Origin: Capra hircus
Lineage: Eukaryota; Chordata; Mammalia; Artiodactyla; Bovidae
Direction of reading: 5' to 3'
DNA length: 64,000 nt
Assembly (NCBI RefSeq): GCF_001704415.2
Contig: NW_017189517.1
Span: 12,535,167 to 12,599,166 of the forward strand
This document shows positions 1 to 11,624 of this stretch, piece after piece; the first letter of the stretch is position 1; the number at the start of each line of letters is the position of its first letter. The notes beneath the pieces are model-generated. The model saw only the letters and a program-made list of their open reading frames with translations, was not told the DNA's origin and did no database searches. The position numbers and the translations under genes are program-made.

Positions 1-1619
1 CATTGATGGTTTTGGAAGAGAAGGGATTCTGTGACTTTCATCTGCTGATTGTGACACATTATTGGTTTGTGTGCATCTGGGGCAAAGGGTTCAGGGTGGT
101 ATAAAAAGTGTTGCATTTACTAAAGAAATATTGCTCCATACATGAATTGTCTTTAAGGTGCTAGAAAGTGGGTTTCTTTTTTTCTTTTTTTTTTTTTTAG
201 AGTAAACAATGACACAGACTAGTGGGAAAGTGCAAATGTCCATTTCTTTCTCTCTTTGCCTTATGAAATAGAAAAGCAAATCTTAGCCCTTAGGATGAAG
301 TGGACAAAGATGGAGGGTACTGGGGGAGGCAGCAAAAGGAATATGAGAGATTTAACGCATTCATCTCTAATTTCCTACATTCTTCTGAATTATTCTGTTC
401 TCTATTCTTGGACCTATACAAAATTTGGTTTTCATTGGTGTAGGGAAGTACTGATTCAGCTTGTCATGGGGAACTCTCAGAAGATATCTAGTCCAGCCCT
501 TTTCACTATTCTTTTGTTCTTTCCTTCATTTATTTACCAAACATTTTAAAACACTCACTCCATTCAAGGTGAAAGTGATACAAATATAAATAAGGCATAG
601 TCCCTGCTCAGAAAGAGTTCACAGCCTAGTGGGGGGGAGGCAGAGATGTAATAATAGAAAGGGAAGGGACTGAGTTGTGTCCAAAGTACAGTGGGGGCAC
701 AAAAGGGAGAATGATTACTTTTTCCAAAGGAAGTTTAAATAATGATAATAATCCAAAGAGCAGGTGATACCATTACTGATGAAGAAACGAAGCACAGAGA
801 AGGGAGGTGAGTTGCCTAAAGTCTTGTGGGAGGCAGACTGTGACACCACCTTACCATCATCATTGATGTCACACCTCAGCACAGTAATAATAAATTTTAG
901 CCTTATTCCTATACATTAGTGAGGATACCGGAACCATTCACTCAAAGAACAACACAAACAAAATTATATTCTCCTGTGGAACACAGGATGCCAGAGAGAA
1001 TGATTAAAGGGAAAGATTCAATACTTCCCCTCTTCTTTCTTTTGCCTCTCCCCAGCATTATTCTGCTCAGCTAGAGCTACCCAAGATAGCCTAGACTTGG
1101 GGCTTCATAAGTCTTTGTCTAAATAAGCTGTCACAAAGGTTCAAGGTGTATTTGTAAGAGTGAAGTCTCAGAGTTGGTAGAAGATTGTATTTCTAAACAT
1201 CCATAGCTGAGAGCTTAGACCAATGAGTGCACATGTCACCCTCATCTGGGAGTAACAAGGAGTCCACTCTGCTGGGGCAGCATCAGTGGAGAGAAGTTTT
1301 ACTGCATGAAAGGAAAACAGTCTTCCCTTCTCTCACATTAATCTAAACACCTCATTCCCCAACGATTCCACTCTCTGGAAATGTTACTCAAGTTACTAAC
1401 AATACCGAATTCCAGGGGCTCCTTTGTTAAGCCTTCATCTGAGGGTTTTGCTTCACAAGGTTTCAACATTAAGAAAACTAACAGCAACAGCAGACACAAT
1501 CTGGTAAGCTGTTTTTATCATTACTTGTTAATAATAAAGACAAAGTTAAGGAATAATTAGCTCACTTCTTTCTGTAGCATATTTGTGAAATGGGCCCATA
1601 TCCCTTTTAGAGATAAAAT
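1..1619. other. Single-copy DNA with no gene recognised
   Basis: I see no gene here, only chance short frames. A T-rich tract lies at about 174-199. Around 575-650 there is a faint ancient-repeat flavour (a spacing pattern like old L2-type elements) that I cannot assign with confidence. Confidence 0.5.
735..850 (-). repeat. MIR SINE relic
   Basis: The stretch contains the degraded MIR core read in reverse: a segment like 'gaagaaacgaagcacagag' followed by a 'gttgcctaaag' block, as in the reversed MIR consensus. It is diverged and partial, so the ends are approximate. Confidence 0.4.
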
Positions 1620-1633
1620 ATGTATATCAGAGG

Positions 1634-1847
1634 GCTTCCCAGATGGCTTAGTGGTAAAGAACCTGCCTGCCAATGCAGCAGATGTGGGTTTGATCCCTGG
1701 GTTGGGAAGATCCTCTGGAGTAGGAAATGGCAATTCACTCCAGTATTCTTGCCTGGAAAATCCCATGGACAGAGGAGCCTGGTGGGCTGCAGTACATAAG
1801 GTCACAAAAGAGTCGGACACAACTAAGCAACTAAAACAACCGCAACG
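1634..1847 (+). mobile_element. Bov-tA SINE with 14-bp target-site duplication
   Basis: A tRNA-Glu-derived head (ggcttccc start, A/B-box-like region, gatccctgggttgggaag) is followed by the BovA body (ccactccagtattcttgcctgg-type core, then agtcggacacaact). The flanks 1620-1633 and 1848-1861 are identical 14-mers (atgtatatcagagg), which fixes both ends. This is a non-autonomous element presumably mobilised by BovB or L1 machinery. Open frames across it in both directions have no coding meaning. Confidence 0.93.
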
Positions 1848-1861
1848 ATGTATATCAGAGG

Positions 1862-3230
1862 GATTAAGATGGTGGATGACTTATCTAAGAATATGGAAAA
1901 TACAATAAATCGGTAGTGCTATAGGCAATGACACAGACACTCAGACTATATCTCAGGAGCAAAGATGGCTTGGGGTCCCTGTATCATGACATGCCAAAGC
2001 TGAATGCTATTTTATTGTTCTATGTTCTCTTACCCAAGAATTCGACTGTCTTATTGGCTCATTTTACTTGTGTGAAAGAGGGAGACTGATGGATCTAGCT
2101 GCCAAGACAGACAGCGTGGACATGTAGTGCTAGGTTCATGCCGTAACTGGTGATCACACCTTAGTAGAACCTTGCAACATTTCTTGTAATCCCAGTGGGG
2201 CCTCCCCTGAGAGGAGACAGCAATTATGTGTAGTGGCTTTCAGATGTAAACAAATGTTCATGGGGGACTGGCTTTTAATCAGTCAAGTCATTTCATTCAT
2301 GGCTTAGGTCAAACTGGAATGAAGGTTTCTGATCAGGGAAATTGAGCGCATTCATTTACTGTGTCAGCCAGTGTTTTAAGAACTTAGGTACATTTCTCTT
2401 TTCCTTCAGAGATCTGACTGTACACTATATTTAAGGCTCAGAAAGCACTTTAGAAACAGACTGTATCTTAAAAATAACTCTATATCTCCTTTTGTACTTA
2501 TCTCAAGTACACTAGTATGCATTTGACCATTTTCCATTGCTATTATTTCTTATGACTCAGTGCCATGTGCTGGAAAGGGTAACATAGAATATTTTGTTTT
2601 TATGGGAACTATGGTGGTACCATATTGCTTCTGTTTCTCTGTCTCTATCTCTTCTGTTCTTCACAAAATGCTCTAAGATGATAACAACTGAGAAAATCAT
2701 TTTAAAAATCCATAGAAAAGACATGTTAAAACTTTATATCAAAACGAGTTAGAAACCATAGTATCATTTCTTCATTCATTGGTTGGAATGAAACCAAAAC
2801 TGTGCAAATGAATGGGCAGATGTGGAAAACGTGCGCTATATACACCAAAGGGTCTGGAACCATGATGACCTGCAATTCCCTTGTCTCACTGAAAATTTGG
2901 TAAGACCACAATTCCTCTCAAGAGCTGTGGGCAAGATGTCAATCCAAAACAAAGAGAGATGCTAGGCACATTGTGGCATAAAAAGAGGTAAGTCAAATCC
3001 TTAAGGAGAGCTGTATAAGCTAGTTTGGGAAATGAGATAACATGCAGAGGGGAAAAAAACATGAAATCATTAGGCAAGCAGTCTGTGACTGAGTATTAAG
3101 CTGTGAATCAAAGTAGGGAATGGTTAGGGACAAGTTTTCTGGGAGATTGAAGACTTCAAGGAGTCCTTGCAGAAAAGTAAGATTTGGGTTTGGGTTCTTG
3201 GAGGAGTCAAGAATTGTGCTAGGACTGAAA
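1862..3230. other. Single-copy DNA, nothing recognised
   Basis: AT-rich sequence with no recognisable exon, RNA gene or young repeat. Short frames near 2.7-3.1 kb have no family features. Confidence 0.45.
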
Positions 3231-3727
3231 CCTAGACAGTGTAATCAAATGCAGAGACATAACTTTGCCAACAAAGGTCTGTATACTCAAAGCTATGGTT
3301 TTTCTGGCAGTGATGTATAAGAGTTGGACCATAAAGAAGGCTGAGTGCTGAAAAACTGATGCTTTTGAATTGTGGTGTTGGAGAAGACTCTTGAGAGTCC
3401 CTTGGACTACAAGGAGATCAAACCAGTCAATCCTAAAGAAAATCAACTTTGAATATTCATTGGAAGGACTGATGCTGAACCTGAGGCTGCAATACTTTGG
3501 GCACCTGATGTGAAGAGCTGACTCACTGGAAAAGACCCTAATGCTGGGAAAGATAGAAGGCAGGAGAAGAAGGAGCCGACAGAGGAGGAGATGGTTGGAT
3601 GGCATCACCAACTCGATGGATATGAACTTGAACAAGCTCCAGGAGATGGTGAAGGACAGGGAAGCCTGGTGTGTTGCAGTCCATGGGGTCACAAAGAGTC
3701 AGACACGACTAAGCAGCTGAACAACAC
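3231..3727 (+). mobile_element. BovB LINE 3' end, 5'-truncated
   Basis: Matches the 3' end of the BovB (RTE-clade) LINE in forward orientation. It begins near 'cctagacagt', runs through the C-terminal ORF2 coding region (the Trp/Cys-containing 'ELWCWRRLL' segment and the 'MRWLDGITDSMD'-type segment are recognisable but degraded) and ends in 'gactaagcagctgaac'. The reading frame is broken by stops. No clear target-site duplication. Confidence 0.88.
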
Positions 3728-3744
3728 CACTCATTTAACATTCC

Positions 3745-3960
3745 ATATGTGGTAGGCACGCTTGTAAGTGCTTTGTAATTCACTTGTCATAATCATTCTA
3801 TGAAGTAGAATGATTACTCTCATTTTTACTGAAGAGGAAACTGAAGAAGAGGGAGATTAAGTTACTTGCCCCAAACCACCCAGCTAATGAGTGGCAGAAC
3901 CAGGATTCAAATCCAAACAGTTTAGATCCAAGTCAGTGCACTTAGCCACTACAGTATGCT
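3745..3960 (-). repeat. MIR SINE
   Basis: Near full-length MIR in reverse. 'gtggtaggcacgcttgtaag' is followed by 'gaggaaactgaagaag', 'aagttacttgcccc', 'cagctaatgagtggcagaac' and a terminal 'cttagccactacagtatgct'. This is the typical order of the reverse MIR consensus. Confidence 0.82.
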
Positions 3961-5011
3961 ACAATTTGCTGAACTTTTCTGAGATCAGTTTTCCCATTTA
4001 AAAAATACAGAAAATAATTCCTTTTGGTCCAATTGTGAGGAAAGATTAGAGAGGCAGTGAAAGTGCCTGGCACAAGGAAGGCACTCCATAAAAAGCTACT
4101 GCTTTTCTTAATTTCCTCTCTTGGAAACTCAGCCTTTTTCTGGTTCTTAGAAGGAACCCTGACTTGGTATTTTCCAGAATACCCTTCCACTTGGATCATC
4201 TACCCCTGCTTGATTCTTGAGCCCATCACTGTATTCCATTTGTTTTTTGAGTGCTCTCTTAGTACGTATTATGTCCCCAGCCTCAAGTGCCTACCTCACT
4301 ATATGGAGCAAGTAAACCTCCAGAATATAAGCCCTCCTGGTCAGTAGTTATAGAACCATACCTAGATGTGTTAAGACAGCACATCTCTGAAGTAATTGGA
4401 GGCTTATGTCCACTATAGGCACTTATGTACTCAGCAGGTACTTCATAAATATCTGTGTTGATTGTGTGCTTGGCTCTGTGCTATGTGATGCATGGGATAC
4501 AAAACAAATAGAAAAAAGAAAAGGAATACAAAACAGGATAAAGAGAGTAGGGAATACAATAGGGGCCAAGAAGTTCTATCCTTCCCCCAGGGTATTCTTC
4601 CTACCCCGCCCCCACCCTCGCTGGCACCATTTAGCCATTCTTCATCTGCTGGGCTGAGGCGCCAGCTTCCAGGATCTAAATAATCTGATAAAAGTAACCT
4701 GTGCTAAAAGTGTTCATCTAGCTAACAGGTTAATGTGTTATTCTTCCTGGGTAATTTGTTCATTTAGAGAAGGGTTTTTTGAAGACATTATGGCATGATG
4801 TCAGGAAATTTCACATCTCTTTGCAGCCTGGAGAGGAAGAGAATGCCCCCCTCCAACCTAGGCTTTCAGGATTAGCCTCATCTGATGTCTGTGGTCATTT
4901 TCAAAATCTCTCTGGTGCCAATGCAACTGTCTGATGTCTTTTAATATGCCCCACCCAAGTGTGATTCAAAGGGAAAAACTCATGGTCCTCTTCTTTTGTA
5001 TTTGGGATGCA

Positions 5012-5214
5012 TGTGATCAGAGGTAAAGAATCTGCTTGCAGGGTAGGAGACTTGGGTTCAATCCCTGGGTTGGGAAGATCCCCTGGAGAAGGAAATAGCA
5101 ACTCACTCTTACCAGTATTCTTACCTGGAGAATCTCATTAATAGAGGAGCCTGATGGGCTACAGTCCATGGGGTTGCAAAAAAGACAGACACGACTTAGC
5201 AACTGAACAACAAC
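5012..5214 (+). mobile_element. Bov-tA SINE
   Basis: The tRNA-like head is slightly truncated ('aggtaaagaatctgcttgca'). It is followed by 'caatccctgggttgggaag', the BovA core and the 'agacacgacttagcaactga' tail. The 3' side is followed by an 11-bp string (5215-5225) also present at 4905-4915. About 95 bp of non-SINE sequence lies between the left copy and the SINE, so I do not rely on it as a target-site duplication. Confidence 0.88.
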
Positions 5215-5304
5215 AATCTCTCTGGACCCAGGAAGAAAATTCCCCTGATTGCAAGAGGAGCTGAGAAATGGGCTATTTGTCCATGGATGAAATTAGTCAG
5301 CCTT

Positions 5305-5472
5305 CTTGATGTGGTAGGCAGAATTCTAAGTGCTTTACCTATGTCATCATTTAATTCTCACCACAAACACCATGACACAGGTGCTATCTTTGTCTCCAGT
5401 TTTTAAAAAAGAATTGAGGCACAGAGAGAGTAACTTGTTCAAGATCACACTCTTAGTAGGTGAGCACAGGGA
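5305..5472 (-). repeat. MIR SINE
   Basis: Reverse MIR: 'gtggtaggcagaattctaag' then 'tgctttacctatgtcatcat', 'gaattgaggcacagagagag' and 'taacttgttcaagatcacac'. Partial at the tRNA-derived end. Confidence 0.75.
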
Positions 5473-5984
5473 ATGGGGCTGTAGTATCTATACTTTTAAT
5501 CATCACATTGTATCAATCAACATCTCAAATTCAAGTTTCCCTTCTTGAATAGCAACAGCAGATGGACCAGACATAGTCACTGGCTCACAGCGATTCACCA
5601 TCGAGCCACACATTCTCATGCCACGTCTCCCATTTGCAGGCCAGAGACAGATCACTCATCTGGCACTCTGATCTTGCTAGTAGGAGCTAGTAGGAGTTAC
5701 TCTGGGGCTGATATCACCTTGTTCTTTTCTGTGTTGCACAAGATTGACAAGGAACTGGCTCTCAAGTTCTCCCTTCTCCAGTCCACACCAAAAAGGGAAG
5801 GAATGCTTAAACCCCAGTGGTTACTCTGAAGGTTTGGTAAGGAGCCATTCAAGTGTGACTAATTCTATTTTCTAAAAGTAAAAGGAAGACGTGCCAAATT
5901 ATGCCTCCAGTATGACTATAGCCAAGCCAGTCTTGTCTCTGTCACAGGCAAGCCCTCCAAATCTGCAATGGCCTCCACCTACTC

Positions 5985-6150
5985 TCACCAGTAGAGCACT
6001 ATGTTCCAGGCCCTGTAGGTGCATTCAAACCTTCATCATATATAACACTATAATATATGCTACAAGGAAAGTTCTAGAATTTTCTGAATTTCATTCATAA
6101 GGAAATTGAGAGAGATTAAATATTGTCCGAGGTCACTATATTATCAATAG
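5985..6150 (-). repeat. MIR SINE, diverged
   Basis: Reverse-MIR-like order with an 'actatgttccaggccctgta' block, then 'aaggaaattgagagagatta' and 'attgtccgaggtcac'. More diverged than the MIRs at 3.8 and 5.3 kb. Confidence 0.5.
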
Positions 6151-6639
6151 ATATTTTTTAGCTTCTTGCTCATTTTCTGCCTTTGTTCATTACCATTCAG
6201 TATCATCTCGGGTTCCATGATTAAAGGTACTGGTTCATACTGATATTATATTCATAATATCATGAAAGCAAAAAATGTGATGAGATCATAATTATTTTTT
6301 CAGAGATCATAATCATTGCACCAACATGTTGCATGGAGGTTAGAGCATATTTTAACATGAGTAAAAGTTAGATATTTAAAACCTCGAAAATTGGAATAGG
6401 AAGGATTTCCTATACATGCGAATGTAAATCTTTCATATTTATGTTTACTGTTTTTTTTCTGTGGTGACAAATCTAATGAAATCATGATATGGAGTGTTTA
6501 TTACTTCACATCGTTTAAAGCCTTGCAGAAGTATCTGATTTGGCCTTGGTCAGGCACAGATTGTTAAAAGACAATTCAACTTGGGTGCCTTGTAAAAAAA
6601 GAACTCAAATCTGATGAATTTGTCTCTCATTTTTAAAAG

Positions 6640-6797
6640 TAGTTGCTTTACAATGTTGTGTTAATTTCTACTGTGCAGCAGAATGAATCAGCCATACAAA
6701 CACATACAATGCCTTCCTTTTGGACTTCCTTCTCAGTCAAGTCACCACAGTAAATTAAATAGGGTTCCCTGTGCTATACGAATGTTCATTCACTTTC
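6640..6797 (-). mobile_element. L1 3' UTR fragment
   Basis: Contains 'gctttacaatgttgtgttaa', a 'cagcagaatgaatcagccat' segment and 'gggttccctgtgctatacg'. These are signature pieces of the cetartiodactyl L1 3' UTR read in reverse, also seen at 31.5 kb and 38.8 kb. Short and truncated; the following CHR SINE inserted next to it. Confidence 0.6.
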
Positions 6798-6813
6798 AAA
6801 ATGAACAAAAACA

Positions 6814-7043
6814 GGAGGACTTCCCTGGTGGTCCAGTGGTTAAGAATCCAGCTGCCAATGCCCAGGACGTGGGTTTGATCCCTGATTCAGGAGGATTCCA
6901 TATGCCGCGTGCAACTAAACCTGTGTACTGAAGCCTGTGTGCCCTAGAGCCTGAGCTCTGCAATGAGAGAAGCCCCTGCTTGCTGCAGCTAGAGAAAGCA
7001 TGCTCGCAGCAAGGAAGACCCAGCACAGCCAAAAATAATTTCA
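6814..7043 (+). mobile_element. CHR-type (tRNA-Glu-derived) SINE with 16-bp target-site duplication
   Basis: 'gacttccctggtggtccagt' head, then 'gggtttgatccctgattcag', 'gcaactaaacctgtgtactg' and a 'gaagacccagcacagccaaa' 3' end: the CHR SINE plan shared by whales, hippos and ruminants. Identical flanks aaaatgaacaaaaaca at 6798-6813 and 7044-7059 define the insertion exactly. Confidence 0.9.
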
Positions 7044-7189
7044 AAAATGAACAAAAACAAGGTTTACATCAACACTTAAAAAGAATACATTTCTGTCTCA
7101 TATTTTAACCATTGCAAAAGCAGATGTGCAAGAAAAAAGCTAAGGAGCATAAAAAGTGGGGGAAAAAATGTGGAGTAAAACAGGTGATG

Positions 7190-7407
7190 GGCTTCCCAGG
7201 TGGCGCTAGTGGTAAAGAATCCATCTACCCATGCAGGAGACTCAAGAGACGCGGGTTCGATCCCTGGGTTGGGAAGATACCCTGGAGGAGAAAATGGCAC
7301 CCCACTCCGGTATTCTTACCTGGAGAATCCCATGGACAGAGGGACCTGGTGGGCTACAGTCCATGGGGTCGCAAAGAGTTGGGCATGACTGAGCAACTCA
7401 CACACAA
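7190..7407 (+). mobile_element. Bov-tA SINE
   Basis: Full-length and little diverged: 'ggcttcccaggtggcgctag' head, 'gcgggttcgatccctgggtt' B-box region, BovA core, and 'catgactgagcaactcacac' tail. Flanks 'aaacaggtgat' and 'aaagcgggtgat' are similar and could be an imperfect duplication. Confidence 0.92.
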
Positions 7408-8267
7408 AGCGGGTGATAGAAGAGAAAAAGAGAGTTGAAATACAGAGAAATGAAGAAAGAGACAGAGGGCCAGAGGAATATTCATAAAAAGTAAAAGAAC
7501 AGATGTTGAGAAATGCAGGGGAAGGCAGAAAGAAAAGGCAGAAGGTGAGAGAAATAGAAGTAGTTTATTTGATACAGAGGTCAAATATTTCTTGAATATA
7601 ATAGTGTTTTATTGGACAGATTGCCAAAATAATAAAAATTTTAAAAATGCCCAGTATTAGGTTTTTAAAAAACTTAGATATAAATCTGTAGGCTTTCCTG
7701 ATCATTATCATTATGAATACTCATGGATGCATTTAAAGTGAAAAATCTAATCTTGCAGTGTAACGTTTAATTAATGTTATTTCTTGTACAATTTCCTGCT
7801 TTTCTACAGTGCTTAAATTATTTCACTGTATTAATATATAGTAAATAGCTCAATCATTCCCCTATTGTTGGATATTTAGGTTGTTTCAAGGTTTTTTGAC
7901 ATTCAAAATAAGCTGCTCTTTTTCCCCCTTCTTTTGAATTATTAGTTTAGGATAATTTCCCAGGGTTGGGATTCCTAGTTTGAGGACTATGCACATTTCG
8001 ATGATTGTTGACCCAGTTAGCAATGCCATCAGCAACTTGAATGAGTCTATTCTTCCGAAGTCTGTTGAGTATTGAGTTTTATATTGTTATTTTGGGCAAT
8101 TAAATTAAATATCAAATGGTGCCTCCTAGTTAGAACAACACACAATTCTTCTAGGGTGATATTCTTTGACCATTTGTCCCTTGAGGATCTGGTAATTGTC
8201 TTGTACAGCCTTAGTACCTCTGTCTACAGTTTAGATGCTAGTCCTGTATCTATGATCTTCCTAGCAT

Positions 8268-8479
8268 GCTCTGGGGCTCAGTCGTGTCCAACTCTGCGAC
8301 CTCGTGGACTGCAGCCCACCAGGCTCCTCTGTCCATGGGATTCTCCAGGCAAGGATACTGGAGAGGGCTGCCATTTCCTTCTCCAGGGGATCTTCCCAAC
8401 CCAGGGATCGAACCCTAGTCCCTTATGTCTCCTGCATTGGCAGGTATATTCTTTACCACTGAGTCACCTGGGAAGCCCC
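8268..8479 (-). mobile_element. Bov-tA SINE with 12-bp target-site duplication
   Basis: Reverse Bov-tA from 'ctcagtcgtgtccaactctg' through the BovA core to 'gagtcacctgggaagcccc'. The flanks tcttcctagcat at 8256-8267 and 8480-8491 are identical. Confidence 0.92.
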
Positions 8480-8591
8480 TCTTCCTAGCATTTCCACCAT
8501 TTAATCTTAGTTTTGAAAATGGTTTAACATTGTTTTATTATGTTGTACTCTCCAACCAGTTTTTCCTTTACTATGTTTCCTATTACTTCAA

Positions 8592-8795
8592 GGGCTTCCC
8601 TGGTGGCTCAGCCGGTAAAGAACCCACCTGCAATGTGGGAGACCTGGGTATGATCCCTGGGTTGGGAAGATCCCCTGGAGGAGGGCATGGATACCCACTC
8701 CAGTATTCCGGCCTGGAGAACTCCATGGACTGTATGGGTCAAAAAGTCCATGGGGTTGAAAAGAGTCGGACATGACTGAGCGGCTTCCACTTTCA
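8592..8795 (+). mobile_element. Bov-tA SINE with 12-bp target-site duplication
   Basis: Forward Bov-tA: 'ggcttccctggtggctcagc' head, 'gatccctgggttgggaagat', tail 'ggacatgactgagcggcttc'. Flanks ctattacttcaa at 8580-8591 and 8796-8807 are identical. Confidence 0.93.
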
Positions 8796-8822
8796 CTATT
8801 ACTTCAAAACTTTAAAAATTCC

Positions 8823-8993
8823 CATGAAAGTGAAAGTTGCACCTTGTCTCTATGTGACCCCAAATTCTCCAGGCCAGAATACTGGAGGGGGCAGCCTTTC
8901 CCTTCTCCAGGGGATCTTCCCAACCCAGGGATCAAACCCAGGTCTCCCACATTGCAGGCTGATTCTTTACCAGCTGAGCCACAAGGAAAGCCC
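8823..8993 (-). mobile_element. Bov-tA SINE with internal loss
   Basis: Reverse Bov-tA from 'catgaaagtgaaagttgcac' to 'ctgagccacaaggaaagccc'. A BovA portion between 'ctatgtgaccccaaattctc' and 'caggccagaatactggag' is missing relative to full-length copies. Confidence 0.85.
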
Positions 8994-9113
8994 AAGAATA
9001 CTAGAGTGGGTAGCCTAGCCCTTCTCCAGGGGATCTTCCTGACCCAGGAATTGAACCAGGGTCTCCTGCATTGCAGGGGGATTCTTTACCAACTGAGCTA
9101 TAAGGAAAATCAT
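8994..9113 (-). mobile_element. Bov-tA SINE fragment, tandem to the previous one
   Basis: Starts inside the BovA core ('aagaatactagagtgggtag') and runs to the tRNA-like head ('accaactgagctataaggaa'). It directly abuts the preceding SINE in the same orientation. It could be a partial tandem duplication or a separate truncated insertion. Confidence 0.82.
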
Positions 9114-9324
9114 AAAACAAATATAAGAAAAATTCCTATAGTTAAGTTAAATACTCTAGTCTATTCCTATTTTTTAAAATTGTCTTTTAAAGAAAATTTA
9201 TTTAATTTTTTATTTCATGTAGAAAGAATCACTGTATCTGATAAGAGGTAAAGCCTTCTGTTGATTCCTCTCCATACTCATGACCAGTTACCCCAGGTGA
9301 ATTTACTTAATAATAGGTATTTCA

Positions 9325-9589
9325 ATGGCACCCCACTCCAGTACTCTTGCCTGGCAAATCCCATGGACGGAGGAGCCTGGTAGGCTGTAGTCCATGGGCT
9401 CGCTGAGGGTCGGACACAACTGAGTGACTTCACTTTCACTTTTCCCTTACATGCATTGGAGAAGGAAATGGCAACCCACTCCAGTGTTCTTGCCTGGAGA
9501 ATCCCAGGGACGGGGGAGCCTGGTGGGCTGCTGTCTATGGGGTCGCACAGAGTCGGACACGACTGAAGTGACTTAGCAGTAGCAGTAGC
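9325..9589 (+). mobile_element. Bov-A2 SINE (two BovA monomers)
   Basis: The first BovA monomer (about 9325-9443) ends in a 'cactttcacttttcccttac' linker. The second (about 9456-9589) carries 'agtgttcttgcctggagaat' and 'agagtcggacacgactgaag' and ends in an 'agcagtagcagtag' tail. This dimer without a tRNA head is the Bov-A2 plan. Confidence 0.9.
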
Positions 9590-9782
9590 CCCATTATTTT
9601 GTTATGCTTTATTCATCACACATTCTATTCTTACATTTATTAGAGCCTTTTTTGAGGTCTTACTTTTGCGTTTACTGATCAATATTTCTGATTTTCATCT
9701 GAATTCTGCCATTTCAACTAGTGATAATTTATAACACATTCTAATATTTGATAATTCTTTTAGACTTTTGTTTCCCTAGGAT

Positions 9783-10049
9783 ACTACTACTAAGTCACTT
9801 CAGTCGTGTCTGACTCTGTGCGGCCCCATAGACAGCAGCCCACCAGGCTCCCCCGTCCCTGGGATTCTCCAGGCAAGAACACTGGAGTGGGTTGCCATTT
9901 CCTTCTCCAATGTATGAAAGTGAAAAGTCAAAGTGAAGTCACTCAGTCATGCCCGACCCTCAGCAACATATGGACTGCAGCCTTCCAGGCTCCTCTGTCC
10001 ATGGGATTTTTCAGGAAAGAGTACTGGAGTGGGGTGCCATTGCCTTCTA
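9783..10049 (-). mobile_element. Bov-A2 SINE
   Basis: Reverse Bov-A2: 'actactactaagtcacttca' tail, first BovA unit to 'ccatttccttctccaatgta', linker 'gaaagtgaaaagtcaaagtg', then a second unit to 'gggtgccattgccttc'. Confidence 0.9.
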
Positions 10050-10154
10050 CAAATGAATGTGGTATCTCTTTTGGAATGAGAGAGAGCTTCATTTGAATAG
10101 TCTGCCTCTATAAATCAATTTGTGAAGTATTAGCTTTACACTATTGGTCTTATC

Positions 10155-10367
10155 AAAAGGACTATTAGCTCAGTCAGTAAAGAATCTGCCTGCAATGCAG
10201 GAGATCCGGGTTCGATCCCTGGGTCTGGATGATACCCTGGAGAAGAAAATGGCAACCCACTCCAGTATCCTTGCCTGGAAAATCTCATGGACAGAAAAGC
10301 CTGATGGGCTACAGTCCATGGGGTCACAAAGAGTCGGGCACGACTGGGCGACTAACACTTACTGACT
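10155..10367 (+). mobile_element. Bov-tA SINE with imperfect target-site duplication
   Basis: Forward Bov-tA with 'ccgggttcgatccctgggtc' B-box region and 'gggcacgactgggcgactaa' tail. Flanks tattggtcttatc (10142-10154) and tattgatcttacc (10368-10380) agree at 11 of 13 positions. Confidence 0.9.
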
Positions 10368-11164
10368 TATTGATCTTACCATTCAGAAATGTAGCTTGAC
10401 TTTACATTTTTTCATATTTTCTTTATTTCTGCCATTAAGATTTCAAATTATTTCTTTTTCTCACACTCTTGAATATATTGACTTATTTCCAAATACCTTA
10501 GTGTTTTTTTTTTTTTTTTTGCTTTATTGGAAATGTGTTACTTTTCTGACTTAGTGATAGCTATTTTGATGTGCTGAACTCTGTAGTTTTATCTAATCAC
10601 TTGACGTCAATTCTGTGGCTTTTCCAGGTATTTACTAATGTTATCTAAAAATTATCTATCTTTAATTTCTTCCTTTCCAATACTTCTAATTTATTTTCAT
10701 ACCTTATTATCCAAACAAGAATTTCCAGAAACACCAAACTTATACATGAATAAAAGCTCTCTTGTTTAGGTCCAGTTTCTAGGAACTGACTTTGTTTTTC
10801 TAATAGGCAGGAGACTAATTCTTTGTTTTTTAAATACACATCCTTTATTATATTAAAGAAGTAGCTCACTATTCCTATATTTGAAAGATATTAACTGTAA
10901 GAAGGAGTTAGATTTTACCAAATGCCTTTTTGGCATTTACTGAGATGATCACACATTTGTCAATAATATTGATATTTTTTACTAAAATCTTTACATTTCT
11001 CGGATAAACAATATGTGATCAGGCTTAAAATTATTTTAGTACATTTCTATATTTTACTGGCATCATTTTGATAATGCCCACATCAGTGAGAGGCAGTATG
11101 GCATAGCAAGTGTCTGAATTCAAATCTAACTGGACCCCACAATTGCTTAATTCAGTACTGGGTT

Positions 11165-11398
11165 GTAATTAAAAGCATGGGCCCTATCGGCTGAGACAAC
11201 TAACTTTAGATCCTGGTTCTGCCACCTACTAGCTTTGCTAGATTTTTACTTTGGATAGCCTTACTTTCCTGTTCTTAACATGGGGACATGATAATATTTA
11301 CCTTATAGAGATTGTTGTGAGGATCAAGTGAGCTAACTTGTGAAAAATGCTTAGCACAGTGCCTGGCATGGAGTATTTCCATATTAGATGGCTGCTGT
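11165..11398 (+). repeat. MIR SINE
   Basis: Forward MIR order: 'taattaaaagcatgggccct', 'gatcctggttctgccaccta', 'gagattgttgtgaggatcaa' and 'gcttagcacagtgcctggca'. It interrupts the ancient L1. Confidence 0.8.
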
Positions 11399-11410
11399 TA
11401 TAAAGATCAG

Positions 11411-11624
11411 GCTTGCCTGGTAGCTCAGACGGTAGAGAATCTGCAATGCAGGAGGCCTGAGTTCGATCCCTGTGTTGGGAATATCCCCTGGAGAAGAGAA
11501 TGGCAACCCACTCCAGTATTCTTGCCTGGAGAATTCCATGGACAGAGGAGCCTGGTGGGCTATAGTCCATGGGGTTGCAAAGAGTCAGACATGACTGAGC
11601 AACTAACACTTTCACTTTCATTTT
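11411..11624 (+). mobile_element. Bov-tA SINE
   Basis: Forward copy from 'gcttgcctggtagctcagac' to 'tgactgagcaactaacactt' plus a CACTTTCA-type tail. Flanks aaagatcag (11402-11410) and aaaaatcag (11625-11633) differ at one base. Confidence 0.9.

Noticed and set aside
4025..4520. L2-like sequence
   Set aside because: The phrases 'gtgcctggcacaaggaaggc' and 'cagcaggtacttcataaata' are typical of MIR/L2 3' ends, but the rest is too diverged to delimit an element.
4905..5225. 11-bp direct repeat aatctctctgg around the Bov-tA at 5.0-5.2 kb
   Set aside because: About 95 bp of unrelated sequence lies between the left repeat and the SINE, so it is probably chance rather than a target-site duplication.
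1557..10365. Many 60-160-codon frames over SINEs (e.g. 1585-1908, 7112-7438, 8772-9251)
   Set aside because: They translate Bov-tA/Bov-A2 repeats in varying frames and both strands; the same peptide pieces recur at every SINE.
8263..10367. CRISPR-like or satellite array from regularly recurring motifs
   Set aside because: The recurring units are independent SINEs in both orientations with their own target duplications, not a tandem array with spacers.
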